Assembly: GCF_003437535.1 (NCBI RefSeq)
Contig: NZ_QSQT01000020.1
Span: forward strand, 1 to 64,000
DNA length: 64,000 nucleotides
Origin: Phocaeicola plebeius
GTDB taxonomy: Bacteria > Bacteroidota > Bacteroidia > Bacteroidales > Bacteroidaceae
Direction: 5' to 3'
Shown: positions 51,314-61,380 of the stretch, piece by piece
Layout of the letters: every line of letters begins with the position of its first letter
Position numbering within the stretch: position 1 is the stretch's first letter
Position numbers and translations under genes: made by a program
The notes under the pieces: model-generated
The model's input: only the letters and a program-made list of their open reading frames with translations
Database searches by the model: none
Told to the model about the DNA's origin: nothing

Positions 51314-53134
51314 ATGAAAAAGAGACTTACATATCTGGGATGCTTTTTCGCCAGCATACTGGGGTATTTCCTGCTTCAGAAACCTGTGTTCATGCTTTAT
51401 AACGGTGCATGTGAGAAAGGAACCGCTTTCACAGACTACCTCCGGGTATTGTTCCATGGCTTTACGCTTGATGCTGCTACCACCGGCTACCTGACGGCTA
51501 TTCCCTGGCTGGTTATTCTCTGTAGTATATGGTTCCGCCGTTTTCCTCTGAAGAAGATACTTATCGGCTACTACGTCTTAATCAGTCTGGCTACCACACT
51601 TATCTTCATTGGCGATATGGCCCTCTATCCGTTCTGGGGATTTAAACTGGACGCTTCCATCTTCCTCTATCTGGACTCACCAAAGAATGCCATGGCCAGC
51701 GTATCCTTGGGATTTATTCTGATACGACTGCTGTGCATCCTCATCTTATCAGCCTTAGTAACATGGGGGCTGTACAAAATTACCCCAGCCAATCTGCCAC
51801 AAGTCCAGAAGCGCATTGCTGGTAGTCTGATAACCATTCTTTTAGGAGGTGTCATCTTCATCATCATACGAGGAGGTGTAACCGAATCCACCAGCAACGT
51901 AGGACAGGCCTATTTCTGCAATGATGAATTTCTGAATCATTCTGCCATTAACCCGGATTTCAGCCTACTATCCTCCATCAGTAAGACAACCGATTTTGCC
52001 CAGCAATTTAATTTCTTCGATGAAGAAAAACGGGCCGACTTATTTGAAGGATTGTATGCAGACACGGGAGAAAATGAAGTTTCATTACTCACTACCAACC
52101 GTCCCAATGTACTGATAATTCTCATGGAAGGTTTTGGAGGAGTATTCGTAGAATCATTAGGAGGAGTACCTGATGTCAGTCCGAATCTGGAGCGTCTGAG
52201 CAAGGAAGGAGTTTTCTTTACCAACTGCTACGCCAACAGTTTCCGCACCGACCGAGGCACAGTCTGTACCTTCAGCGGTTACCAGAGCTTCCCCACTGTT
52301 TCCGTCATGAAATCTCCGGCTAAAAGCCGTACCTTGCCTTCGATTGCCGAAAAACTGCGGGAACAAGGTTACGCCACGGATTTCCTGTATGGAGGTGACA
52401 TCAACTTCACCAACATGAAAAGTTACTTACTGGGCAGTGGATACCAGCATCTGACAGCAGACGTGGATTTCAGCATGGAAGAACGAAAAAATCCATGGGG
52501 AGTAAACGATGATATTACTTTTGAGTACCTCTACCGTCAAATAAAAGAACGGAATACCAACCAGCCCTGGCATACAGCTTTCCTTACCCTGAGTAGCCAT
52601 GAGCCGTTTGAAGTACCTTATCATCGTCTGAAAGAAAAGATTCCCAATACCTTTGCCTTTACTGATGATTGCTTGGGGAAATTTATCGATAAGCTCAAGG
52701 CTCTTCCTCAATGGAAAAACCTGCTTGTCATCTGCCTGCCAGACCATGGCTTCTATTATCCAGAAGAAGGACTGGTGCACGACCCGCGTATCCATCATAT
52801 TCCGATGCTGTGGTTAGGAGGCGCCATCAAGCAGCCTATGGTCATTGACAAACTGATGAACCAAAGTGATATGGCCGCTACCCTACTGGCACAATTGGGA
52901 ATCAGCCACAAGGAATTTAACTTTAGTCGTAACGTGTTAGGAAAGGACTACAACTATCCGTTTGCTTACTACACCTATAACAACGGATTTGCTTTCCGCG
53001 ACAGCACCGGTACTACACTGATTGATAACAATTCCGGCAAGGCATTAATAGAATCCCCAGCTCCGAACGAACGACGCACAGAACTGGGGAAAGCGATTCT
53101 ACAATCTTCTTATGACGATTTGGGGGCGCGATAA
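51314..53134 (+). CDS. LtaS-like membrane sulfatase/phosphotransferase-fold protein
   Basis: A 606-aa protein with five predicted transmembrane helices in the first 185 residues and a periplasmic alkaline-phosphatase-superfamily domain (about 265-590). Metal-site residues appear in ILMEGFGG (E272), the nucleophile threonine is in FRTDRGTV (T312 or T316) and LPDHGFYYP supplies further ligands. Gram-negative relatives add phosphoethanolamine or phosphoglycerol to lipid or glycan, but the acceptor is unknown here. Convergent with the nitroreductase gene, 4 bp apart. Confidence 0.85.
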   Translation: MKKRLTYLGCFFASILGYFLLQKPVFMLYNGACEKGTAFTDYLRVLFHGFTLDAATTGYLTAIPWLVILCSIWFRRFPLKKILIGYYVLISLATTLIFIGDMALYPFWGFKLDASIFLYLDSPKNAMASVSLGFILIRLLCILILSALVTWGLYKITPANLPQVQKRIAGSLITILLGGVIFIIIRGGVTESTSNVGQAYFCNDEFLNHSAINPDFSLLSSISKTTDFAQQFNFFDEEKRADLFEGLYADTGENEVSLLTTNRPNVLIILMEGFGGVFVESLGGVPDVSPNLERLSKEGVFFTNCYANSFRTDRGTVCTFSGYQSFPTVSVMKSPAKSRTLPSIAEKLREQGYATDFLYGGDINFTNMKSYLLGSGYQHLTADVDFSMEERKNPWGVNDDITFEYLYRQIKERNTNQPWHTAFLTLSSHEPFEVPYHRLKEKIPNTFAFTDDCLGKFIDKLKALPQWKNLLVICLPDHGFYYPEEGLVHDPRIHHIPMLWLGGAIKQPMVIDKLMNQSDMAATLLAQLGISHKEFNFSRNVLGKDYNYPFAYYTYNNGFAFRDSTGTTLIDNNSGKALIESPAPNERRTELGKAILQSSYDDLGAR

Positions 53135-53138
53135 ATTT

Positions 53139-53786
53139 TTACTCCACAAACATCACTTTCGATGCATCACGCGGTTTAGCAGCCGGTGATTCATCCGGAT
53201 ATCCGAAGGCTATGCAATACAACAATTCATAGCCTTCGGGTATATTCAGGCGTTTCAGATAGTCTGCTACCTGAGGCTCTGTCTTCATAAAGCGTATAGG
53301 GCTTCCCAAACAGCAGGAACCGATACCCATTGACCAGGCCGAAAGAATCATATTTTCTCCCAGCAGTCCACAGTCTATCTGCGACATATCATACGAGGTA
53401 TCATTGGCAATAAATACTACCGTAGGCGCATTGCGGAACATATTCTTGAATCCCGGATCTTCTGCCATTTTGGGATTCAACTTCTTATACACTTCCGTAA
53501 TACCATTAATAAACTCCGGATTGTCTACCACGCGTACTGCCCACGACTGCTTATTCTGTCCATTGGGTGCATGAATACCACAGTCCAGAATCATCTGCAT
53601 TGTATCACGGTTTACCGGCTGCGGCAGATATTTTCGCACACTCCGTCGCGTCATGATAGTTTCAATCACCTGATTCTTAGCCGAAGACTTATCAACCGCA
53701 GGGGTCTGTTCCGTCTGCGTCTGTCCACCACAGCTGGAGAGGCACAATAACCCTGCTCCTAACATTGAATAAATTACTTTTTTCAT
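53139..53786 (-). CDS. Exported nitroreductase-family lipoprotein
   Basis: A 215-aa flavoprotein-fold nitroreductase with the RRSVRKYLPQPVNRD FMN-binding start. An N-terminal lipoprotein signal (LLCLSSC, cysteine near 19) replaces the usual cytoplasmic start; FMN would have to be available outside the inner membrane. Nitroreductases reduce nitro groups or quinones, but here the substrate is unknown. It follows the fucosidase gene by 20 nt and is probably cotranscribed. Confidence 0.82.
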   Translation of the reverse strand: MKKVIYSMLGAGLLCLSSCGGQTQTEQTPAVDKSSAKNQVIETIMTRRSVRKYLPQPVNRDTMQMILDCGIHAPNGQNKQSWAVRVVDNPEFINGITEVYKKLNPKMAEDPGFKNMFRNAPTVVFIANDTSYDMSQIDCGLLGENMILSAWSMGIGSCCLGSPIRFMKTEPQVADYLKRLNIPEGYELLYCIAFGYPDESPAAKPRDASKVMFVE

Positions 53787-53806
53787 AAACTCTTATTTTC
53801 ACCTAG

Positions 53807-55690
53807 TTATTTCACCCTTAATTCGGCAAATCCCATCGGTTCGCCCGCACGAATCATACGCGTAGCCTTCAACTCTATATAACGGGCTTTTACCGGAGTA
53901 AAGAATACCGACTGCATCACCGGATTATTCTGTATATTTGAGAACTCACCCGATTTGACCAGTTGATTCACTGCATCCTTGCTTGTGCCAACCCGTATCT
54001 CGTAATTGGCAATCAAGCCTTTGTTGGGTTCACCCTGATCAGGCAAGAAATGAAGAGAAGAAACTAGTCGCTCTTCCTGTAAATCAATCAACAAACGGTC
54101 ACCTTCTACAAAACAAGTGGTCTGCGCCTGCTTGTCAGAAGCCTTTGCAGTCTCTTCTGCTTTTACATCCGGCAAAAGGTAAGGTACAGATTCAATGTCT
54201 TCCACCTTCTCTACAAAGGAATCAGAAACATTTCCTGCATCATACACTCCTACGTTACTCAAACAAAGCGGACCACGTGCATCCGTAATCCGAATACGTA
54301 TACCCTTTGTTTCCACCGTTTCAAAACGTAGCAGACGTTTGTATCCAATGGTAGTAGTTTCTTCATTCAGTTTCACCGGAAGCCATGTATCCTTGTCGAG
54401 GTATTCCACCACAAATGCTTTTACACGCTGCCCCAATGGAATATATTCCTGAAGCATCATACGGTTCATTCGAGTAGGCGTATCAAACGAGAACTCAATA
54501 TCAGCTGTAGTTACCCCGTCTTCTGTAGCCCAGTAAGTATCAAAATTATCATCGGTCAAAGCTGATGCCACAAAATCTCCTCCACGTTCATTTGAAACCT
54601 TAGGCGTCATTCCTGCCACCAAATTCGTCTTCAGCTGCTGCTGAATCATTTCATGGAAACGAACCGCATTAGCAGAATCTACCGGATGAATCAATCCTCT
54701 CCGGTCAACCGGGAAGTTCAACAACAAAGTGGCATTATGCCCCACACTGCGGTAATACAAATCCACCAGCTGATCCGGACTTTTTACTCTGTCATCTTCC
54801 TCCGGATGATAGAACCATCCCGGACGGATAGACACATCACACTCTGCAGGCACCCACTGATTTCCATCCGGATGTCCATACTGCAATTCATAGCTCTTAT
54901 CATATCCCGGATGCACCTCTCCCTTTCGCAGGAATGACCAGTTGGTAGCCCCGGCAAAACCTTTCTCATTACCTACCCAACGGCAACCAGGTCCTCCATC
55001 CGAGAAAATGATGGCCTGAGGCTGAATACTATCCAGCATTTCATAAATACGAGGATAATTATAATAGTTCTTGCGATCGATGGTACGTATGTCCTTGGCA
55101 CCGCCATACCATCCGTCACCACCATTCGCTCCGTCAAACCATACTTCAAATACCGGTCCATAGTTTGTCAGCAGGTCATGTAACTGTGCATAAAAGTAAG
55201 GCAAATACTCAGGTGTACCATAATTAGCCTGATGGCGATCCCATGGCGAAAGATAAACGGCAAACTTAAGACCATATTTCTTACAAGCCTCCGACAATTC
55301 TTTCACCACATTTCCCTGTCCGTTTTTCCACGGAGAGTTTTTCACACTATAGTCTGTACCTTCAAACGGCCACAAACAGAATCCGTCATGATGTTTGGCA
55401 GTAAGAATCACTCCTTTCATACCAGCTTTCACCAGCGTCTGTGCCCATTGCTCACAATCCAGATTCGTCGGATTAAACGTTTTCGGATCCGTATCTCCAT
55501 ATCCCCATTCCCGGTCATTAAACGTGTTCAAACCGAAATGGATAAAAGCATACGTTTCCATCTGCTGCCATTCCACCTGCTTGGGTTCAGGTACAGGAAG
55601 AATCGGTTCAGGCGGAAGCACCTTGCCGGATGTACACGACAAGCAACAAGCTACAACTGGAATAGATAGAAGATGAATAGACTTTTTCAT
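53807..55690 (-). CDS. GH29-family alpha-L-fucosidase
   Basis: A 627-aa lipoprotein (lipobox CLSC near 19, then TSGK, without the acidic surface tag). The GH29 catalytic barrel (about 40-345) has the FHFGLN-type start and nucleophile D186 in VWFDGANGGDGW. Two F5/8 type C (discoidin-like) domains follow (about 355-490 and 545-620). It releases alpha-linked fucose from host or plant glycans. The nitroreductase gene follows. Confidence 0.93.
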   Translation of the reverse strand: MKKSIHLLSIPVVACCLSCTSGKVLPPEPILPVPEPKQVEWQQMETYAFIHFGLNTFNDREWGYGDTDPKTFNPTNLDCEQWAQTLVKAGMKGVILTAKHHDGFCLWPFEGTDYSVKNSPWKNGQGNVVKELSEACKKYGLKFAVYLSPWDRHQANYGTPEYLPYFYAQLHDLLTNYGPVFEVWFDGANGGDGWYGGAKDIRTIDRKNYYNYPRIYEMLDSIQPQAIIFSDGGPGCRWVGNEKGFAGATNWSFLRKGEVHPGYDKSYELQYGHPDGNQWVPAECDVSIRPGWFYHPEEDDRVKSPDQLVDLYYRSVGHNATLLLNFPVDRRGLIHPVDSANAVRFHEMIQQQLKTNLVAGMTPKVSNERGGDFVASALTDDNFDTYWATEDGVTTADIEFSFDTPTRMNRMMLQEYIPLGQRVKAFVVEYLDKDTWLPVKLNEETTTIGYKRLLRFETVETKGIRIRITDARGPLCLSNVGVYDAGNVSDSFVEKVEDIESVPYLLPDVKAEETAKASDKQAQTTCFVEGDRLLIDLQEERLVSSLHFLPDQGEPNKGLIANYEIRVGTSKDAVNQLVKSGEFSNIQNNPVMQSVFFTPVKARYIELKATRMIRAGEPMGFAELRVK

Positions 55691-55722
55691 AATTAATTAG
55701 ATTTACGAATTAAAACTACGAC

Positions 55723-55730
55723 CAAAGATA
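55723..55730 (-). promoter_or_regulatory. -7 box of the fucosidase operon
   Basis: Minus strand reads TATCTTTG. It lies right at the T-run of the pckA terminator. Confidence 0.55.
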
Positions 55731-55731
55731 C

Positions 55732-55762
55732 AAAAAAAGCGGCTTCCCGAAGGAAACCGCTT
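55732..55762 (-). terminator. Terminator of pckA
   Basis: On the minus strand AAGCGGTTTCC pairs with GGAAGCCGCTT (11 bp, one G-U), loop about 3-4 nt, followed by a run of T. Confidence 0.92.
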
Positions 55763-55789
55763 TCATATTTAAGATTTTGTAAGTCTGAA

Positions 55790-57394
55790 TTACAATTTCG
55801 GACCAGCAGCAACCAAAGCCTTACCAGCTTCGTTACCTGTAAACTTAGCGAAGTTCTTGATGAAACGTCCAGCCAAGTCTTCAGCTTTCTTAGTCCATTC
55901 AGCAGCATCAGCGTAAGTGTCACGCGGATCCAAGATTTTCGGATCAACACCCGGCAATTCTGTCGGAACAACGAAATCGAAGTAAGGAATAGTCTTAGTA
56001 GGAGCTTTTTCGATAGAACCATCCAAGATAGCGTCGATGATACCACGAGTATCACGGATAGAAATACGTTTGCCAGTTCCGTTCCAACCAGTGTTAACCA
56101 AGTATGCTTTTGCACCAGTCATTTCCATCTTCTTAACCAGTTCTTCTGCATATTTAGTAGGATGCAAGCTCAAGAAAGCAGCACCGAAGCAAGCAGAGAA
56201 TGTCGGAGTCGGTTCAGTGATACCACGTTCTGTACCAGCCAACTTAGCAGTAAATCCAGACAAGAAGTAGTACTGAGCCTGTGCAGGATTCAAGATAGAT
56301 ACTGGAGGCAATACACCGAATGCATCAGCTGACAAGAAGATAACTTGTTTAGCGTGAGGACCCTTAGAGATAGGTTTCACGATGTTTTCGATATGGTGGA
56401 TAGGATAAGAAACACGAGTGTTTTCAGTTACGCTCTTATCAGCGAAGTCAATCTTACCGTTAGCATCTACTGTTACGTTTTCCAACAGAGCGTCACGTTT
56501 GATTGCGTTGTAGATATCTGGTTCAGATTCTTTATCCAGGTTGATAACCTTAGCGTAGCAACCACCTTCGTAGTTGAATACACCTTCGTTATCCCATCCG
56601 TGTTCGTCATCACCAATCAACTTACGTTTCGGGTCTGTAGACAAAGTAGTCTTACCAGTACCAGACAAACCGAAGAAGATAGCTGATTCAGTTTCTTCCA
56701 TGTTAGTGTTAGCAGAACAGTGCATAGAAGCGATACCACGCAACGGGTTGAAGTAGTTCATCATAGAGAACATACCTTTCTTCATTTCACCACCGTACCA
56801 AGTGTTCAGGATAACCTGTTCTTTAGTAGTCAAGTTGAACACAACTGCAGTTTCTGAGTTCAGACCCAGTTCTTTGTAGTTTTCAACTTTAGCCTTAGAA
56901 GCGTTGTAAACAACGAAATCAGGTTCGAAGTTTTCCAACTGTTCTTTAGACGGACGGATGAACATGTTAGTTACGAAGTGAGCCTGCCATGCAACTTCCA
57001 TGATGAAACGAACTTTCAAGCAAGTAGCTTCGTTAGCGCCGCAGAAACCATCAACAACATACAATTTCTTGTTTGACAATTCTTTAGCAGCCAATTCTTT
57101 CAATACATTCCAAGTTTCTGTAGTTACAGGCTTGTTGTCGTTTTTATATTCTTCTGAAGTCCACCATACAGTGTTTTCACTTGTAGCGTCTTTTACCAAG
57201 AATTTATCTTTAGGAGAACGACCAGTATAGATACCAGTCATTACGTTTACTGCACCCAGTTCAGTTACCTGACCTTTTTCGAAGCCTTCCAAACCAGCTT
57301 TTGTTTCTTCTGCAAACAATACATCGTAAGAAGGATTGTGTACGATTTCTACGGTTCCAGTGATACCGTACTTAGTAAGATCTAAATTTGCCAT
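55790..57394 (-). CDS. pckA: Phosphoenolpyruvate carboxykinase (ATP)
   Basis: A 534-aa PEP carboxykinase of normal length. The kinase loop is [27 protein letters not shown], and the [10 protein letters not shown] and [17 protein letters not shown] segments are present. In Bacteroides it fixes CO2 onto PEP to make oxaloacetate on the way to succinate, as well as running gluconeogenesis. Codon use is strongly biased. It has its own promoter and terminator and is divergent from upp. Confidence 0.97.
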   Translation of the reverse strand: MANLDLTKYGITGTVEIVHNPSYDVLFAEETKAGLEGFEKGQVTELGAVNVMTGIYTGRSPKDKFLVKDATSENTVWWTSEEYKNDNKPVTTETWNVLKELAAKELSNKKLYVVDGFCGANEATCLKVRFIMEVAWQAHFVTNMFIRPSKEQLENFEPDFVVYNASKAKVENYKELGLNSETAVVFNLTTKEQVILNTWYGGEMKKGMFSMMNYFNPLRGIASMHCSANTNMEETESAIFFGLSGTGKTTLSTDPKRKLIGDDEHGWDNEGVFNYEGGCYAKVINLDKESEPDIYNAIKRDALLENVTVDANGKIDFADKSVTENTRVSYPIHHIENIVKPISKGPHAKQVIFLSADAFGVLPPVSILNPAQAQYYFLSGFTAKLAGTERGITEPTPTFSACFGAAFLSLHPTKYAEELVKKMEMTGAKAYLVNTGWNGTGKRISIRDTRGIIDAILDGSIEKAPTKTIPYFDFVVPTELPGVDPKILDPRDTYADAAEWTKKAEDLAGRFIKNFAKFTGNEAGKALVAAGPKL

Positions 57395-57497
57395 TGTTCA
57401 AATGATTAATTTGGTTATTATATCAAATGTTTATTGTCTAAATCTGTAAGCCTAATCCGCTTTTCTGCTCTTCAACATCTCCTTGTTTTAGGCGCTA

Positions 57498-57525
57498 CAA
57501 AAGTAGTAGATATTTTTAATTCAAA
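57498..57525 (-). promoter_or_regulatory. Promoter of pckA
   Basis: Minus strand -7 box TACTTTTG (57505-57498) and a TTTG -33 candidate (57525-57522). The leader would be about 95 nt. Confidence 0.5.
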
Positions 57526-57673
57526 GAAGTTATTACAGAAAAAAATCCGTAATCATTTAAAGATTTATACTTGTGTAACAAAATTGCCAAATCCACTTTA
57601 CAAATCAATTTTATTTTGTTTCTTTGCAAACTGGAATCTAAATAATAAAACCCCTAAGAACCTGAAAATGTTT

Positions 57674-58327
57674 ATGAAAATAATCAACTTTAACCAAAGC
57701 AACAGCCTTTTCAACCAGTTCCTTTCTGAAATCCGTGATGTGCATATACAAGGTGACCGCATCCGCTTCCGCCGCAACATAGAGCGTGTAGGCGAAATCA
57801 TGGCATACGAAATCAGCCGGACGCTTCCTTACCATCCGGTATCCGTACAAACCCCATTGGCTACAGCCGTAGAGAATGTACCTTCCGAGCAACCTGTGGT
57901 AGCCACCATCCTGCGTGCAGGACTTCCGCTTCATCAGGGCTTCATCAACTATTTTGACCATGCGGAAAATGCCTTCGTATCGGCCTATCGTAAATACATC
58001 AACGAAGATAACTTCGACATTCACATTGAATACATCGCTTCTCCACGACTGGACGGAAAGATTCTGATTCTGACCGACCCGATGCTGGCTACCGGCAGTT
58101 CCATGGAACTGGCATACGAAGCCTTGCTTACCAAGGGAGAACCATCTCATATACACATTGCTTCAGTCATTGCCAGTCGTCAGGCCATCGAGCATATCAA
58201 AAAGGTGTTCCCTACTGAAAAAACCACCGTATGGTGCGGCGCCATCGACCCGGAACTGAATGCCCATTCCTATATCGTGCCGGGACTGGGAGATGCAGGC
58301 GATTTGTGTTATGGAGAAAAAGAATAA
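57674..58327 (+). CDS. upp: Uracil phosphoribosyltransferase
   Basis: From ATG 57674 the protein has 217 aa. The PRPP loop is ILTDPMLATGSSM and the C-terminal uracil-binding part ends with HSYIVPGLGDAGDLCYG. It makes UMP from uracil and PRPP (salvage). ATG 57668 adds two residues; much earlier in-frame ATGs run into the divergent promoter region and were rejected. The promoter is less clear than others; TTTCTTTG at 57619 is a candidate. Confidence 0.94.
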   Translation: MKIINFNQSNSLFNQFLSEIRDVHIQGDRIRFRRNIERVGEIMAYEISRTLPYHPVSVQTPLATAVENVPSEQPVVATILRAGLPLHQGFINYFDHAENAFVSAYRKYINEDNFDIHIEYIASPRLDGKILILTDPMLATGSSMELAYEALLTKGEPSHIHIASVIASRQAIEHIKKVFPTEKTTVWCGAIDPELNAHSYIVPGLGDAGDLCYGEKE

Positions 58328-58333
58328 AGACAA

Positions 58334-58375
58334 AAAAGGAGCCAGACGAAAAAATCACTGGCTCCTTTTCTTTTT
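58334..58375. terminator. Bidirectional terminator
   Basis: A 12-bp stem, AAAAGGAGCCAG with CTGGCTCCTTTT, then TCTTTTT. It serves upp and the convergent korB. Confidence 0.92.
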
Positions 58376-58387
58376 ATCATGTCAGAT

Positions 58388-59398
58388 TTATTTAATCTCC
58401 CACGTATCATTCGTTTCCAGCAATTCGGCAAACGTGTGATACTTTTTCTTGGCTGAAACCTCTTCAATCTGGGCTTCTACTGCCTCATCGTATGTCGGTG
58501 CATCCACATCACGAATCACACCCAAGGCTATCGGGAAATCCGGGCCTTCCATCAGCGCAAGTTTCAACTGAAGGGTGTGATCTTCACAATGGGCATCGTG
58601 CACTAAGATGTCTTTTTCCGTGATACCGTTCTCACCCAGTTTCACCACTTTCAGCCCGAAGCCTTCCTGCATCAGACCGAATTCTTTGTTCGGACCAAAG
58701 AGCATAGGCTTACCGTGCTCCAGATAAATCGCATTGCGTTCACGATCTTCCTTCTTGGCTACGGCATTATGCGTACCGTCATTGAAGATGACACAGTTCT
58801 GCAATACTTCCACTACCGACGTACCTTTATGACGGGCAGCTGCTTTCAGCACTTCCACAGAGGGGCCGCCATCTACTGCCGCACAACGGGCAAAGAAACG
58901 GCCGCGAGCTCCGAAACACAAATCTGCCGGACGGAAAGGATCTTCCACCGTACCGTAGGGAGAAGATTTACTTACAAACCCACGGGCTGAAGTCGGAGAA
59001 TACTGTCCCTTGGTCAATCCGTAAATACGGTTATTCAACAGGATGATGTTAATATCTACATTACGACGGATAGCATGGATAAAATGGTTACCACCGATGG
59101 CCAGGCCGTCACCGTCACCGGAAATCTGCCAGATAGTAAGATTCGGATTAGCCACCTTGGCTCCCGTAGCAATGGCAGCCGCACGTCCGTGAATGGTGTG
59201 CATGCCATACGTATTCATGTAATAAGGCAAACGCGAAGAACATCCGATACCGGAAATCACCGCAATTTCATGGGGAGGTACTCCCAGTTCGGCCAAAGCC
59301 TTGTGAAAAGAATTCAGGAAAGCGTGGTCGCCGCAGCCCGGACACCAGCGAGGCTGTCCGGATTTGTAATCTGCTGCCGTATATTTTGTTTCACTCAT
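58388..59398 (-). CDS. korB: 2-oxoacid:ferredoxin oxidoreductase, beta subunit
   Basis: A 336-aa subunit with the CPGCGDH cysteine motif (near 18-24), CSSR, and the thiamine pyrophosphate motif GDGDGLAIGGNHFIHA...NNRIYGLTKGQ. With the alpha subunit it should convert 2-oxoglutarate (or a related 2-oxoacid) to its CoA ester with reduction of ferredoxin, running in either direction in anaerobes. It starts 33 nt after korA. No ferredoxin-like gene is seen beside it. Confidence 0.93.
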   Translation of the reverse strand: MSETKYTAADYKSGQPRWCPGCGDHAFLNSFHKALAELGVPPHEIAVISGIGCSSRLPYYMNTYGMHTIHGRAAAIATGAKVANPNLTIWQISGDGDGLAIGGNHFIHAIRRNVDINIILLNNRIYGLTKGQYSPTSARGFVSKSSPYGTVEDPFRPADLCFGARGRFFARCAAVDGGPSVEVLKAAARHKGTSVVEVLQNCVIFNDGTHNAVAKKEDRERNAIYLEHGKPMLFGPNKEFGLMQEGFGLKVVKLGENGITEKDILVHDAHCEDHTLQLKLALMEGPDFPIALGVIRDVDAPTYDEAVEAQIEEVSAKKKYHTFAELLETNDTWEIK

Positions 59399-59431
59399 TG
59401 TTATTCCTCCAGAATATTTATTGATGAATCA

Positions 59432-61279
59432 TTAAAAAAGTTGACTGAAAGCCTCTACCAGCTCTTTCACTACGAACGGCTGGCCTTTTACCTGATTGAA
59501 CTGATGCAGGTGAATACCTTCCACTTTCATGCGGAGATAGCCTGCCAGCTGTCCCATATTTTGCTCGGCCACCACGATGGTCTTGTATTTTCGTAATACT
59601 TCGGCTGTATTTTTCGGCAACGGGTTGATGACACGGAAATGTGCCAGCGCTGCTTTCTTTCCCATGGCGTTCAACTGATCCATGGCAGAATGCAAGTGTC
59701 CGTAAGTACCTCCAAAACCTACAATCAGCAAATCGGCATCCGGATCGCCTTCCACTGTAAGCGGTGGCAATGAATCGGCAATCTTTTCTACCTTTTCGGC
59801 ACGCAACTTCGTCATCAGGAAGTGGTTTTCCGGTTCCGTAGAAATGGCTCCGGTTTCGTTACTCTTTTCCAATCCTCCGATACGGTGCATAAAGCCCGGG
59901 GTACCCGGTGTAGCCCAGTAACGCACGCCTGTCTGCGGATCACGCTGGAACGGTGTCCACGAATCAGCCATTTCCAGCTTCACGTAAGGCGGACAGATGG
60001 ATGGATAAGTATTCAAATCGGGCAAACGCCATGCAGCAGAACCGTTGGCAATATAGGCATCGGTCAACAAAACGACCGGAGTCATGTGTTCCAGAGCAAT
60101 CTTGCAGGCCAGATAAGCCGCATCAAAGCAGTCGGTCGGTGAAGAAGCCGCCACCACAGGCATCGGACTTTCTCCATTACGTCCGAACAGCACCTGAAGC
60201 AAGTCGGTCTGTTCCGATTTGGTCGGTAGTCCGGTAGAAGGGCCTCCACGCTGTACGTCTACAATCACCAGCGGAAGTTCCGTAATCACCGCCAGATTCA
60301 TGGCCTCACTCTTCAAACAAATACCCGGTCCGGAAGTGGTCGTTACAGCCAATGCGCCGGCAAACGAAGCTCCTACAGCAGAAGCACATCCGGCAATCTC
60401 ATCTTCACACTGCACCGTTTTCACGCCCAGCGATTTATGTTTGGCCAGTTCATGCAGAATATCTGTGGCCGGTGTAATCGGGTAGGAACCCAGATACAAT
60501 TGCAAACCTGCTTTCTCTGCAGCCGCCATCAGACCGTATGCCGTCGCTTTATTACCGTTGATATCCATGTATTTTCCCGGCTCTTTCTGTGCCTTGCTCG
60601 GCACGGTATAGCTCATCGATACAGAAGCATGGGTATTCTCACCAAAATGATAACCGTCGTAAAGTACCTTCACATTGGCTTCGGCAATTTCCGGTTTCTT
60701 GGCAAATTTCTCGCGCAGAATTTTTTCGCCCACCTTCACATCGCGATGGAACAACCAGCATACCAATCCCAGAGCAAACATGTTCTTTGTTCGCAAGATA
60801 GACTTGTTGTCCAGCCCGCTGTCTTTCAGGCTTTCCTTACACATGGTAGTGATAGCTGCCGACACGACTTCATTCTTGATACCCAGTTCCGAGAAGGGAT
60901 TTTCCAACGTAAACTTAGCCTTTTCCAGGTCACGTTTGGTAAACGAATCGGAGTCGATAATAATTACCGCCTGCGGTTTACAAAATTTATACTGTGTTTT
61001 CAAGGCTGCCGGATTCATGGCTACCAGCACATCGCACTTATCGCCCGGAGTATATACCTTTCCGGCACCAATATGCACCTGAAAGCCAGACACACCAGTC
61101 AATGAACCTTGCGGGGCGCGAATGTCCGCCGGGTAATCCGGGAATGTACTGATATCGTTTCCTTCGGTTGCCGAAATATTGGAGAACATATTTCCGGCCA
61201 GCTGCATTCCGTCACCGGAATCACCCGAGAAACGGACTACTACCTCGTCCAGTTCCTTGACAATCATTTCTTCTGCCAT
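59432..61279 (-). CDS. korA: 2-oxoacid:ferredoxin oxidoreductase, fused gamma-alpha subunit
   Basis: A 615-aa protein joining an N-terminal gamma domain (about 10-190, VVRFSGDSGDGMQLAGNMF) to the alpha domain (about 215-600, YPITPATDILHELA; VQRGGPSTGLPTKSEQTDL). This is the usual KorA layout in Bacteroidetes. It is the first gene of the korAB operon. The exact 2-oxoacid (2-oxoglutarate or other) is inferred from family resemblance. A 22-bp repeat array lies about 100 bp upstream. Confidence 0.93.
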   Translation of the reverse strand: MAEEMIVKELDEVVVRFSGDSGDGMQLAGNMFSNISATEGNDISTFPDYPADIRAPQGSLTGVSGFQVHIGAGKVYTPGDKCDVLVAMNPAALKTQYKFCKPQAVIIIDSDSFTKRDLEKAKFTLENPFSELGIKNEVVSAAITTMCKESLKDSGLDNKSILRTKNMFALGLVCWLFHRDVKVGEKILREKFAKKPEIAEANVKVLYDGYHFGENTHASVSMSYTVPSKAQKEPGKYMDINGNKATAYGLMAAAEKAGLQLYLGSYPITPATDILHELAKHKSLGVKTVQCEDEIAGCASAVGASFAGALAVTTTSGPGICLKSEAMNLAVITELPLVIVDVQRGGPSTGLPTKSEQTDLLQVLFGRNGESPMPVVAASSPTDCFDAAYLACKIALEHMTPVVLLTDAYIANGSAAWRLPDLNTYPSICPPYVKLEMADSWTPFQRDPQTGVRYWATPGTPGFMHRIGGLEKSNETGAISTEPENHFLMTKLRAEKVEKIADSLPPLTVEGDPDADLLIVGFGGTYGHLHSAMDQLNAMGKKAALAHFRVINPLPKNTAEVLRKYKTIVVAEQNMGQLAGYLRMKVEGIHLHQFNQVKGQPFVVKELVEAFSQLF

Positions 61280-61380
61280 ATCGTATTTATTTAAAGTTCA
61301 CAAAATCAATTTTGGCAAAATTGGGGAAGTTCCGTAAAAAAACAAAATAAATCGGGAGATATTTTCTGCAACCTCTCAAA

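Noticed and set aside
57434..57673. N-terminal extension of uracil phosphoribosyltransferase by 80 residues
   Set aside because: The extension crosses the pckA promoter, has no family match, and the enzyme is complete from 57674.
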